The notes beneath the pieces were generated by a model that made no database searches, was not told the DNA's origin, and saw nothing but the letters and a program-made list of their open reading frames with translations. A program made the translations under genes and the position numbers. A DNA stretch of 64,000 nt from the NCBI GenBank assembly GCA_021904315.1, contig CM038925.1, positions 4,342,501 through 4,406,500 on the forward strand, read 5' to 3'. Shown one piece after another: positions 1 through 12,048 of the stretch. How positions within the stretch are numbered: the first letter of the stretch is position 1; every line of letters starts with the position of its first letter. Origin of the DNA: Sphagnum magellanicum (Eukaryota; Streptophyta; Sphagnopsida; Sphagnales; Sphagnaceae).

Positions 1-367
1 CAACTGAGAGAATGCTTGACATTTGGATGCTGCCAGTTGATAGAGCCATCAGCAACTTACAGAATAGTGGAAAATACTCCTGATGATCCCCGCAAGCGCA
101 AGCCTGACATCAGCAAGGCAATCAAACTTCTTGGTTGGCAGCCTAAGGTAGCAGTTTAATCCTTGTTTCCTACTTGTAAGTGATGTCGTGCTCGTAATTT
201 TGAATTTTCTTCAAGGTATTTTATGTTCTAGCAGTGTAGAAGTTCAGCTTCTGACTGTTCTTGTTGCCTTCCAGATAACATTGCAAGAGGGACTCCCTTT
301 GATGGCAGCTGACTTCAGGGAGAGGCTGAAAAACTTCAAGAGTTCTGAGCAGCCCCTTGAGGCCTGA
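1..367 (+). CDS. UXS: UDP-glucuronic acid decarboxylase, C-terminal exons (partial)
   Basis: These are the last two exons of a UXS gene, whose enzyme converts UDP-glucuronate to UDP-xylose for cell-wall and glycan synthesis. The first visible exon probably starts at 37, after a CAG acceptor at 34-36, and ends at 147 with AAG before a GTAGCA donor. The second exon runs 275-367 after a TTCCAG acceptor and ends in TGA. The spliced product reads IEPSATYRIVENTPDDPRKR, then KPDISKAIKLLGWQPK, then ITLQEGLPLMAADFRERL. That matches the UXS C-terminal signature ENTxDDPxKRKPDISKAKxLLGWxPKxxLxEGLPLM known from plants. The catalytic Rossmann part lies left of the window, so soluble and Golgi-anchored isoforms cannot be told apart. 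Positions 1-36 are probably intron. Confidence 0.88.
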
Positions 368-3300
368 ACCATCTGAGCCTCTCCTTCTGAAAGTAAAGTG
401 CAAGTAAAGAGACTCCATGTTGTAGGCTACAACAAAATTCAATCCTGTTCCCTTCATATTCATTCATGATCACAGAGTGATATGGTCATGTAAATAAGTT
501 GCTGGCTTTCAAGCAATGTGAAGAAGGTATGTGGCATTGGTATGAGTACTTAAAACTTTGAAGCAGATTTAGTATGATATACATGTTTTTTTGCTGGAAA
601 AACTCTTATTCACAGTTTACTGTAAAACCATTTTTGGCCTCATTGAAGATAACAAACTATTTTCAAATCTTTCTGGTTACTTTTGCAAGTGAACCTGCTT
701 GGCCTTCATAGATACAGTAATTGGTTGCACTCTCGTTATTACCTTCATGGATAAATATAGTATTAACTTTGTTTTTGTCTGTATGAAGCAATATGTTGCC
801 TCAGCTTTCAATGAGATTAATTCTCCTGAAGGCGCTTATTATGTAAAGTCCAGTTTGTGAGAATCTGAAGGTTAAGTCTACATAATTCTTTCAATACAGT
901 TGATAAGTTAAAAGCAAATTGTGGCCCTTGTCTTCCTTTCTTTGTGCAGCTTGGAAGTCTCCTTTCCTGTTGTTGTTGTTGTTGCAGTCTTTTAATTATT
1001 CAACCCTTTAAGATCTGAAATGTAGAATGAAAGTTCTAGTGAATGAGGAAATGTGTGAGACCTGTTGTTTCCAATTTTTGTTGGTGAAGAGGTCAGCCCT
1101 TGACTTCAAATTTGTTTGGTTGAAGAATAAGGAGGAGGCTAGTCTTGTGAGAGCTTCAAGGTAGCAAATGCTACAGTTTGGAACTCTATAAATCAAAGCC
1201 TCCACCAAATTTGATTTGCTTTTTCACTCATGAGTTCACTTTTTGTTTATTTTCTTCAAGCTAGTGAGAAGAGGTTTCAACTTACAAATTACTTGGAAGT
1301 GGTGATGAGTTCTATTCATCGGTAGATGATATAAATTATCTAGCAAATCCAACTCAAACAAAATAAGGATGATCAGATCATAGAATGTCTAGATATAGTT
1401 TGACATTGTTGATTGTTCACATCTCCTCAAATGGTTTTGTAAGGATTTCACTTCTTAGCTGAACCTATTTTAATCAATAGTGTTTGATGACTTTTTAACT
1501 TTTTAAAGGTGTGAGGATAAGAGAAGTGGGGGAGAAGCTCAACAACTTGGCATCCTTTGCCAAGTTGGATCGCGTGAGAGAAAATGTTTGGCAATGCTTT
1601 CTTGAATGAAAATATTTACTGTTTTCTTCATTGTTTTACACTTTTATGAGACAAAATTCATCTTGTTTGTTTGAGTTTCTAAATATGGACGGATTGAAAG
1701 ATGGGTGGTAATGCTATTTTTTCTTTAGCAAAAATAGTTGAATTTACATTAGAAAAGCTGAATTTTCCCCCCAAATTTTTTTTTCTTTGTTGAAAAATAG
1801 TGAAATTTCACCAGGAAATTAAAACAGTTTCAGGAAAGGTATAGCCTGATTTTTTCCTCTTGTTACAATTTCTATGTGGAATTGGGTGTAATAAAAGTAA
1901 TAATGTAATAACCCAAAGCATTGTTTTGAAATTGCTTACAAGGAAAAACATTATGTTAACTTGATGAACTTTCTTCATAAGTCAAGGTATTCAAACATTT
2001 GCGATGCATTCCTCTTTGGGTGCCACCCTCATAAAAACTAATCTTTAGATGATCCCATGGAAGCTTTATGTTTCCGTGATATGTGTTAAAAATGTGAGGT
2101 TTTATTATGTTTAGTGTATCTTTTTAAAATTTATTTTGAAAATAATCTTCACAACCTTGGACACTTCCTACTAGTGACATTTTGATTTCATTATTATGAT
2201 TTACATTTAAGATTTGTAAATATTCCAAATGTAAAGAATGGAGATGTCACACAAGGAATTGTTCAAAAAGTTGTCAAAGTGTTTCACCTATGGAAATTAT
2301 GGTCATATGTATGTCAAAGTACAATATTTGGAAATGTCAAAGCATTACTTAAGTGGATGCATTAGTAATAAAATTCATGCCACTACAGTGGGTTTGCACC
2401 ATTTTCCAATGGATTTGCCCAATAATCAAAGCGCTATGGCAAGGCATTATTTGTAGATCCACCCAATAGCCAAAAACAAATAGAACATTTACATTTTATT
2501 TTATATTTAAATTTAAAAAATTTCATATGCTTTGTTGCATAGCCCACACAGGTTGGAATGGATGTTTTGTAGTATACTTTCAACATATAGCCCATTTACA
2601 AATGTTGAACACAATCCACTTTTTGCCAACTAATTACCATTTGATATTGTAAATAAAGAAATCAAAGATTACATGTATGACAATTACATTTCTTTGCAAA
2701 TCAAACCTTGACATTTTTTTCTTATATTTTGTTCAAATGAAACAATCAATGAAAATTCATTCTTCAGGTTTTTTTAGAGGCTGAAATGTGTATAATTAAT
2801 AAAAATTCTAAATTCCAAATTATTTTAATGAAAATACATTTGAATTTTTCTCATGTTGCACCAAAAATGGTGATGAACCACAACGGGATTTAGCCAAATT
2901 AGCCAAATCTATTTACAAAACAAAGAGAGAAATAGAAAATCTAAGAATCCTATTACATGTTGGCCAACCACTAGATTCTATTAACTAAATATGGTGATTT
3001 CAAATGAAGAGAGTTAGAAATCCAAAAATCTTGGTGATTTCATAAACATGGTGAATTTATTTATTTTTAAATCCAAATAGTTTTCTAGACCATGTTACTT
3101 GAGCTTTTTTTTAAATTTATAAATGAAAAATTTTGGCCACAAAAAAATTTGCTACAATTTAATATTGATACAAATAAGACATGAGGTTTAAGGTTAATTT
3201 GAATAAATGGTCAATTTAAAGTTTAATGGTACTATTTACTTCTTGAATTACAAACTTGTGATATTGGTATGTAATTTCCAAATTGAATATTTATTAATAG

Positions 3301-6300
3301 GTTTTGCTATATAATAGTTGACAATATGTTTAAATATTATAACCTATGATATAAATTTATAATTATATTTTAGATATTTCCTATTGCATTTGCTCCATTA
3401 AATACTAGATGTAGTAGAAGATGTACCCAAGTAACCTTAGATGATGAGGGAATAAGATTTTCCAATACATGCATAATCAAACCCTATCAAATCATTCGGG
3501 GGATTTTAGTGAGGTTACATAATACATTTTTATGTAACTATAACGAGAAGGTTTCTATGGCAATATTACATTCCAAGAATAATGACTAAATTACATTTGT
3601 GACCACCCTAAGATTGATTTCAAACTTTTAACCATGTGGGTATTGCAAATTCGGGATTGAAAAATAAAATAAGGCATGCCCATAATTGATGTTTGCACAT
3701 AAATATGAAGATATTTTCAATTAATTTTTTTAAAAATTAACTTGTTGTATTGGATTGAATCATGCATGTGGAATATGACATAACGTGTGATAGGGAAAAT
3801 ATATTGTAAATTAGGAAAATAAAAATTTGCGAAAATTCAAAATTGTATGAAAAACAAACATGGTACAAAAATATTGGTGAGACATAGAAATTTCCCACTA
3901 TAAGTTAGTCTAGAATGGCCAACATTATCCTCTGAGGTGTACCCTCATTCTAGAAAAGTCATAAGAAATGTTTTTCCAATAAGTTGCCACAACTTCTACA
4001 ACCTTTGCCATATGGTGTTGAGTGAAAAATTGTTGATGTTGAAGTGTGAGTTAGACCGCATTCACCACAAAGGCCTCTTTTGTGGTATCTTGAAGTTTAA
4101 TGACCAAAAACATTAATGTCATGATTCAAATGCACGATGAAAAAAAAAGGTTCAAAAAAAGTTAAATGCTTACAAACTTACTAGCCATGAATCATTTTGA
4201 ATTCATGGTAATTGCACATGGCTTGCATTTTCTTCTCTTGATTGGACTTGGTGGATTCAGGATTCCAATTGTGGGCATCCCATGCGAACTTAAAAGGCTT
4301 TGTGTAATCAACCTTACTCACCTAAATTGCTTTGACAAGATCATCATCCTTCTCAATCCACAAGAAGGCGTTATGTGCGATAGACCCCAACCCTCACATG
4401 GGTATGCCAATGATGTGTAACACTTTGTTGAAGGTTGATCTTATCAATAAAGATCATTGAACCTCTTTGAGGCATTGCACTTCAATTTGAAATTGACCCA
4501 CTTAGCTTCAACTTTCTTCTTCATTCAATCAATTGTTATATTTTCATTATAGGTTTGTGGTGCTTATGGGTTGCTCAAAATGCAAGCATTCATGACTTGA
4601 TTTTGTCAAAATAAATGTGTAGCTGATAGAAAAAAAGGTTTTATCAAAAGGCAAAGGTTTATTAAGAAAAGATAAAAGTTTTGCCAACAAACAAAAGGTT
4701 TTGCTAAAAGATAAAATTTTGGCCATAAATAAATATTTTTTTTGCCAATGTAATTGATATTTTGAGCAAAAGAAAAGGTTTAGCCAAAATATATATAAAT
4801 GTTTTGCCAAGCGGTACAAGTTTAACCAAGAAAAGATAAAAGTTTTATTGAAGGGTAAAGGGTTAGCCATGAAAATATAAAGGTTTTGCTAAGAAGTAAA
4901 GGTTTAGCCAAGAACAAAGAATTTTTGTCAAAAGACGAAGGTTTTATTAAGAATAAATACAAGTTTTGCCAAGTGTTAAAAGTTTAACCAAAAAGAAATA
5001 GAGGTTTTGCTGAAAAGTAAAGGTTTAACCATAAAGATATAAAGGTTTCGTTGAAAAATAGAGGTTAACTAAGGAACAATTTTAATTTTTTTGAAAAATG
5101 AAGGTTTAACCAAGAATGGGTGGGATGATAATAGGCTTGGCAAGTAAAGGTAAATGAATGGGGTGTAGGTAAGTAGCTTGGTGAATTGGGGGGTGGGTAG
5201 ATGGGAAATTTTTTTATTTATAAATAAACAGGTGAAGGAAAAAAAATGACCCAACCTCAATGCTTGCACCATGTCCAATAACTTGGACAAGTTTGAGTTC
5301 ATTGAAAATGGAATTGGTGGAGGTGTGGAAGTTGACTCACTCAAACCCAAAATGTTTAATAATAAATTTATTATTTACTTTTGGTAGCAAAAGTAATCAT
5401 AATTTATAGTTAGATGTTATGATAAATCATGAAGCTACTATGTTCAAGAGTTTCTTTCATATTTTCAACATCGCAGGTAAATATTTGTCAAAATTTTCAA
5501 CAATTCCAAAAATAATGAATTAGTGCCTAACCAACATTGGTGTTATGGTGCACATATGTTTCAACTAATTACTAAGCATCATATTTGTATTTCATTCATA
5601 CATACATTATTCATTAAACCCATTTTCAATTGTTAAACTATCAAATTGTGAAGCTAGTTAACATTGACATCAATAATCTAAACACCAATACCCAACACCA
5701 ATTTGGAAAAATTACCTTTATCATGTCATACTTTTTCAAATTCAAATCTTTTGTATTGAATATATGTTGACTGATACTTACTCCACCCACAAATTAACCA
5801 ATAAGCACTAGTTATTCATTAAATCAAAAGTGATCCATTTATTCATGTTTATTATTGTCTTAAAAGCCATGGATAATTTTCACAAACCAACATTAACTAA
5901 AACACATTTCAACAATTTATGTGCACAATCATAATACAATATATTTAATTATGATTTTAGGGTGCAGTCACAATACAACAAGTCAAAAAGGGTGTCAACC
6001 GCAAAGAAAAAAAATCAAAATTCAATAAATATTTATGTTTTGCCATTTAAAGCCATGGTAATCATAACAAGTTATTGTTTTTCATTCATATGAATGTTAA
6101 TGAATTCAAACCAAAAATACATTTGATGAAATTTTAAGTTTAAGTTTTGATTTAGGACCTTTAAATGTGCACAACAATGTGTCAAATAGGAATCAATTTT
6201 GGATTCATATAATAAAACATATTTGATGGGAAAATAATTAAGAGGATCAAAACCTATTAACCACATTAAAAAAACACTCATACCCTAAAATAAGTTGAAT

Positions 6301-7855
6301 TCAAAAACTTTAAAAATTCAATGAACTTTCCAAAATTGCTCTAGAATTTTAGAATTTCAAAAGACTTTTGCCACACATAAATGAGTTTGAATGTACATGA
6401 TGTGTTAAGAAAAGTTATAGTTTATTATACAAGAAAACAAATGTATATTTAAAAAATTGGTTATGATTTGAAATTATTATCATTTAAAAAAACGAAACAC
6501 TACATTTACAAGGAATTAAGACACTTTCAAAACTTCATATTTATTCAAAAATGATGAAGAAAAAAAAATTTCATGTACTTGAACAACTATAAACATTTAT
6601 TATAACAAGTTGCAAAAAAAATTGTTCCAAAATTCATTCATATGAAAAAGTTTTTTTTGGGAAAAAAAAATGCAATCCTTTTTTTCATTAATCATGTTAG
6701 ATCATTGTATCCTATTTGCACCCTTTTTTAGTGCATTCATTTTCTCCATGTACCATTATTAGAGAGATTGTCCAATACAAATGGATGATCATTTTCAAAG
6801 TAGATTGCATCAAATTGAACTATCTCTACACCTCAATTATTGTCCCACAAGAAGCTCCTACAAAGCATTAGTAAGCCTTTTGCATCTTTTGAGAAGTTGT
6901 GAAGTTGTCGGCACTCACTTGTGTGCACGCCTTTCACAATGCAAATTGGGAAGGAGGAGGAAGAGGGGGGAGGGGCAGGGCTAGGGGCTTCTCATCAAAT
7001 GCACTTATGCGGGTTTTTTTTTCCATAGCTTCCCCCTTAAGATTCTTTGCATCCTTAGTGAGTCACATGAGTTAGCTACTATTCACAGGTCTAGCAACTT
7101 GTGTATGGTAAAAAAATTTCCATAATCATCTTTTTTTTCTTTTTGCTCATGTTCTTGTGTAGGAAGAGATTGTATTTTTCTTGTTCCTCACTTGTGTATC
7201 TTTTTTTGTTTTGGCACATGTCAAATTTAGGGTTTGTTGTAATCCCAAAATTGTTGTTGCTTCTCCTTAGAACCATCCGAGTCTAGTTCTTCACACATGA
7301 AGTAGTATTTAGGTTCCACAAGAATTGTTCATGGTCTAGTTTTTCACAAAATTCAAATTTTAGTTCCAGTTTTGAAAATCATAAACACATAGTTTTAGTT
7401 TAGTTCTAGGTTCCACTTTGGTACATTTGATATATATACATGGGTAGTAGTACTTCCAAAAGCTTTTTGTAAGGTTTGTTAGTGCGTATAACTATGGCAA
7501 GCCCGTTTCACCATCATCAAAACATCGACGGGTATCATAACAAGAGTCCAATATTGTGATGATTTGTATGGATTGTCATGACACATCTCTGCCCCTTCAC
7601 TTGGATTCCCAACGCATCTACTTTGCCTCATTTAGTCTCTTTAGTTACACATAGTTTGTCCACACTTCCACACCTTTTCTACCTCATCAACCATGGGTTA
7701 TTCCTCAATCATTTGTACTTACATTAGGTGCCCTTCCATCCCATCAACAATGTCCATGTCCTTGTCCCGGTTGTGGTTGTGTATATGTAGTAAAAATAGG
7801 TTTAGCACGTCACCAAACATCATACATCACACATAGGCAATCATTAATTTCCAAG
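368..7855. other. 3' flank and AT-rich intergenic DNA
   Basis: The first several hundred bases are probably UXS 3' UTR and terminator. Beyond that I see AT-rich DNA with A/T runs and no coding region I can support. The short open frames here (for example near 2238-2456 and 4166-4420) have no recognisable motif and low-complexity composition. The one clear structure is the degenerate tandem repeat at 4630-5120, listed separately. Confidence 0.6.
4630..5120. repeat. degenerate tandem repeat, AAGGTTTTGCCAAGAA-like unit
   Basis: About 25 diverged copies of an 18-20 bp unit occur in succession, each resembling AAAGGTTTTGCCAAGAA or AAAGGTTTAGCCAAGAA. GCC sometimes becomes GCT, ATT or ACC. Alternating GTTTTGC and GTTTAGC versions suggest a higher-order dimer of about 36-38 bp. 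Open frames across it are a by-product of the repeat. Confidence 0.75.
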
Positions 7856-10720
7856 GTGCCAATGCTTTCAACATTATCGTCTTCTCCTCATTTGGCTTGG
7901 ACATGGATTGCATCATTAAATATCATTGATGTTTTCCATCTTGGTTTACCATGTCCTCGTTCATACCATCACATTCCATATGTTTTCCGTGTTAAGGTTC
8001 AGCATGCTTTGTGCATCCCTTTAGTTCGGTTAGCAATTCGTCCATCTAACACAACAATTTGGCATGCATTTTTGCTCTTCCATTCTTGGTGTTTATCATT
8101 TCCGCCATAGGGTGGTGAAAAAGGGGACCAAAAGACATGTGCCCATTTGCGTCGATACGTGGCAAGGGATTATGAGACATTACAAAAGGAACACACAATT
8201 ATAGCATAGGTGTTGGCTTCCCAAAGATCTTCAGAGATGGCACTAGATCCAATTCGACCTCCGTCAGGATAATTGCATTATGCACATGCATTTACTCATG
8301 TAGGGGAGTATGTTCAAGCAATGGGTGCATTGCCCCCCAACACTCATGTGGCCTCATTAGCTAAGACCATTACGACCCCTCACCATCTTCATCCATTGGT
8401 TGAAGTTGACCTCCCCCCTTTTGTTGACAATTTTCATCGAGCAACGGATTTTGTTTTGGATAGAAAGGCATTTTTTTGGCTTTAACATGTTCTCCACATC
8501 TTTCATCCGACAATCCCTCAAATATGGTGTATGAGCTTTTGCGAGATTGTTTTATCCCTAATGATTTTATTATTGGCTTTGATATTTTTTTTGAGATATG
8601 TGGGGCACATCGTTTGTGGTCATGTTCTTCCATCAATATCACTCCTGCTTGTTGCATCATGATTATTGGCTTTGGAAAAACAAGCCATAGGCATTTGACC
8701 CATCATGATTAGAGAGGTGATTAATCAATTAGTTGCCCGCACATTGGCTATTTAGTTCAAGGATACATTTGTAAAACATTTTGGTCCACATTAGTTTGGG
8801 GTGGTAGTATCAAGCATGTGCAATATAATGTTTCATGGTGTAAGAGCTATGTTGGATTTACATCTAGAATGGGTGGTTTTACAAGTGGATGTTCGAAACA
8901 TGTTTAATTTAATATCTCAAACAACCATTTTTCAAGAGTTACGATCTTTTATTGACACTTTGGATTAACTTTTTCCATTTGTTCATTAGTTTTACACATT
9001 CCCATCTCCACTATATTTTTGGAGGCTTCTAGGCACAAGGATCTCATTGCCATTTCATTTGGGTTTGGTACATGATAGGGGGATCCTTTTGGAAGAATGT
9101 TGTTTGCATTAGCTCATCTTCGCATTTTTCATCCTATTATAATAGCCCACCCTACTTGTGTTTTTCCTTTGTTGGCAAATGATATGTGCATAATTGGTCT
9201 TACCTTGGATGTGTTACCTATTTTTTTGTGATTATAAGAAAAATTTGGAACATTAGGACTTTTAGTGCAGCTAACAAAATGTGTAACATGGTCTCCACAA
9301 GGGTTAAACTAGTCTATATCACTTCTTCCATGTTTCCTTACACTTAAATCCAATTTTCGTATTCTAGGTGTTCCAATGGGTTCTTTGCCATTTGTGGAGT
9401 CCTTTGTATCAGAGGCGCTCCAAGAGGACCTCAACACAATCATTAGCCTTCTATGCTTGTAGATCTTCAGGTAACTTTTGTGATGTTTTCATTTTCTTAT
9501 GCTTAGTGGCCAACCTATTTACAACGTATTATATTTCCATCACTAGGTATCTTGTAGTGTTATATCAAGTTTGATGTTTGTACCATAGTTATGTTAGAAA
9601 AGTTATTAAGGTCACAATCCTTTGGCACCATAGTGGGCGACTTGGCTCATTGTTAGGTCACTCTTCTTACTTCTTCAGGGGGGGTAGGCCTTCCTTTAAT
9701 GTCTAATGTGCTACCCTTGTTTTTTTTATGTTGGGTTTTGATCGATCCTACATTAGTCTTTCATTTCCAACAAGATGATCACCTTTCTCTTCTTGATGCA
9801 GTGGCACATGTAAAAATTGGTATTTATCCCTTTCCAACTTGCATTACGGGATACCTATGTGTCGTTACTTGAGGTCATCTAATCACATGTCTTGGCTTTT
9901 GAAAGTTTAGTAGTGCAATCATATCCCCAAATGTAGTCTTCTTTTGTGGACCAACTTCATGAGCAAGAATTTACTTCGCTTTTAATAATGTTCCTTCGGA
10001 TGTTGTGCGAACACATCTTCACTTTTGTGTAGGTCTAGCAACAAAATCTTGGTTATTAGCTTGTCCTAGCACTCCTTCATTCCATTTATCCTCCACCCAT
10101 TTTCTTATAACACTTCGTATTTGTTTCAATATGCCACATCCTACAATTACACATATTTCATGATGTTAGTGTGATCATACCATTGATCATTTTGGTATCC
10201 ATTTGCTATGTTGTCCGTGTAGGAGTGAGCACATTACAGTTCATGATACGTTTCAAGATACCTTTGTAGCTATTGCATCGAAGAGTGGAGCCCACATATA
10301 GAAAGAGGTTTCTCACCTTTTCCCTGCCACACATGAAGATGAGTGGATATTGTCATCATCAGAGACAATTTTTGAACTTGGGCGAACGTTGTCATTACTA
10401 ATTTGACTTGTCCAAATTTGGTGCAACATGTTTTGACGATGATAACACATACAACGACACTTGTCACTCAAGACAAGGCATGATCCTAAACAGAGCGAAA
10501 ACTGAAAAATGATTTCATTCTCCTTGTCATAGAGACCTATGGTTGTCTCCATCTTCGTTTCGATTCCTTTCTAACTTCTTATGTACATGCTTGTATAGCT
10601 TGCCATCAGCGGACCTCCTTGGTACTTTCGATGCTTATATTTCATTATAGGCAATGGGTGTCGATAGCCTTACAATGTGCACTAATCATCGCAATTCTTT
10701 CAATGAACTGCCACCTTTAG
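7856..10720 (+). mobile_element. decayed reverse-transcriptase retroelement (non-LTR-like)
   Basis: Reading across all three + frames recovers an almost collinear but broken polyprotein with many stops and frameshifts. In order I see: an N-terminal part near 7856-8110 (LRLAIRPSN-like, WHAFLLFHSWCLSF); an RT core at about 8710-9200 with QLVARTLAI, FGVVV, HGVRAMLDLHLEWVVLQVDV, a NxFN-type motif (VRNMFNLIS), then GDPFGRMLFALAHLRIFHP and HPTCVFPLLANDMCIIG, where AND replaces the usual catalytic ADD; then FRILGVPMGSLPFVESFVSE near 9340-9420; GGVGLPLMS near 9690; and a C-terminal region with CDHTIDHFGIHLLCCPC near 10170-10220 and ETYGCLHLRFDSF and YRQWVSIALQ near 10530-10670. This resembles a family of RT-like polyproteins seen in several eukaryotes; I infer non-LTR type because I see no LTR, integrase or protease. 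Termini were not found. It cannot be functional. Confidence 0.72.
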
Positions 10721-12048
10721 TCACAATTCATCTCTTCCACACATATTAGCTAGTGCACCTCCATCACTAATTGATTTGTGGTAGAAGATACCCTTCTAGC
10801 ATTCTGTCTTCCACTTCATTACTACTATTTTGATGGTCTTTGTTTTCCTTTCGGGTGTTTACATTTGCTTCGACATGCCTTCTATTTTTTGTGGATGGAT
10901 TGCCATCCTTGTTTTAATATTTACACAAGGTTTTCCCCTCATATTGTTTTTGGCACATATACTTTACATTCAAGTTTGATGATGTTGACTATTATCTAGG
11001 TTATGACACGTTAAGATCTTGAATTTTATAGATTGCACAATGAATTCAGAAGTATGTGCATCCATTCAGGAAATTCTATGCAAAGCAATCAAATCCCAAT
11101 TTTATAGATCTTGAATTTTATAGATTGCACAATGAATTCAGAAGTATGTGCATCCATTCAGGAAATTCTATGCAAAGCAATCAAATCCCAAGCCAGGTAT
11201 GAAATTAGGATCATTGAGAAAATCTCTACCTTCACAAATATGTTCTACCTTATAACTTTGCATGGTCTTATATGTGACACTTTCAGCAGCATCTTACATC
11301 ATGCACAACCAAAGACACAACTGTAATCTTCCTAAAGACCTGGAAACCCCAATTTGTAGCTATTGATTAATGTGTTCAAAGTTCCCAACATTTCTCAATC
11401 AGAAAGCAATATTGGTATGTCACAGTTTCAACCCTTCAAAGAAAATACCAGCTAAAGAATGTCCATTAACAGAAGAAAAGAAGTCTTGGGAGCTTCTCAT
11501 TGCTGATGCACACACACGAAACCAGGTTCTCCAGGAACCAGATACAAAGGAAAGAAGGAATAAAAACATGGGCCAAAACTCCATATGTACAGCCAACTGG
11601 TGGTTTACTGAGGTTCACTTTTATGGAAAAACTTGAGAGATAAAACATGCTTGCAACCCGGAAACTGCTAGATATCATTGTCTCAAAATATGATATGATG
11701 CTGATTTTTCACAAGAATCAGACTTCAAAACTGTGCATCTTTGATTAGCAGTTCAACACCCCTTGATGCAAGAGAAGAATGTGATTTGTAAATGAAGCAT
11801 CAAGGAGTTCAGCTCTCAATCACAAGAAACTTCATGAAGAACAATGTAGCATTCTATACAGGAACAAGGGTCATCATTCACAAAGACCTCAATTGCTTCA
11901 CCTGAAAAAGACACAGGAAGGCTGCTACCTGTGGTGCTATCACTTGAGGAAGGAATCAGTGAAATACTTCAAGTTGGACCTCTGAGTGAAAGTAGCATCA
12001 GAGTTAGAGCCAAATCTAGAGAAAGGCTCATGTGTTCCCTGTGATGTC
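10721..12048. other. intergenic DNA and SHH 3' flank
   Basis: No coding sequence was recognised. It carries the 86-bp direct repeat at 11014-11191. From about 11.3 kb the base composition shifts towards the less AT-rich pattern of the neighbouring minus-strand gene, so its right part is probably the SHH 3' UTR. Confidence 0.5.
11014..11191. repeat. 86-bp direct repeat, two copies
   Basis: Copies at 11014-11099 and 11106-11191 begin AGATCTTGAATTTTATAGAT and look identical over about 86 bases, with a 92-base offset. The spacer TTTTAT repeats part of the unit, so this is a recent local duplication. Confidence 0.9.
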
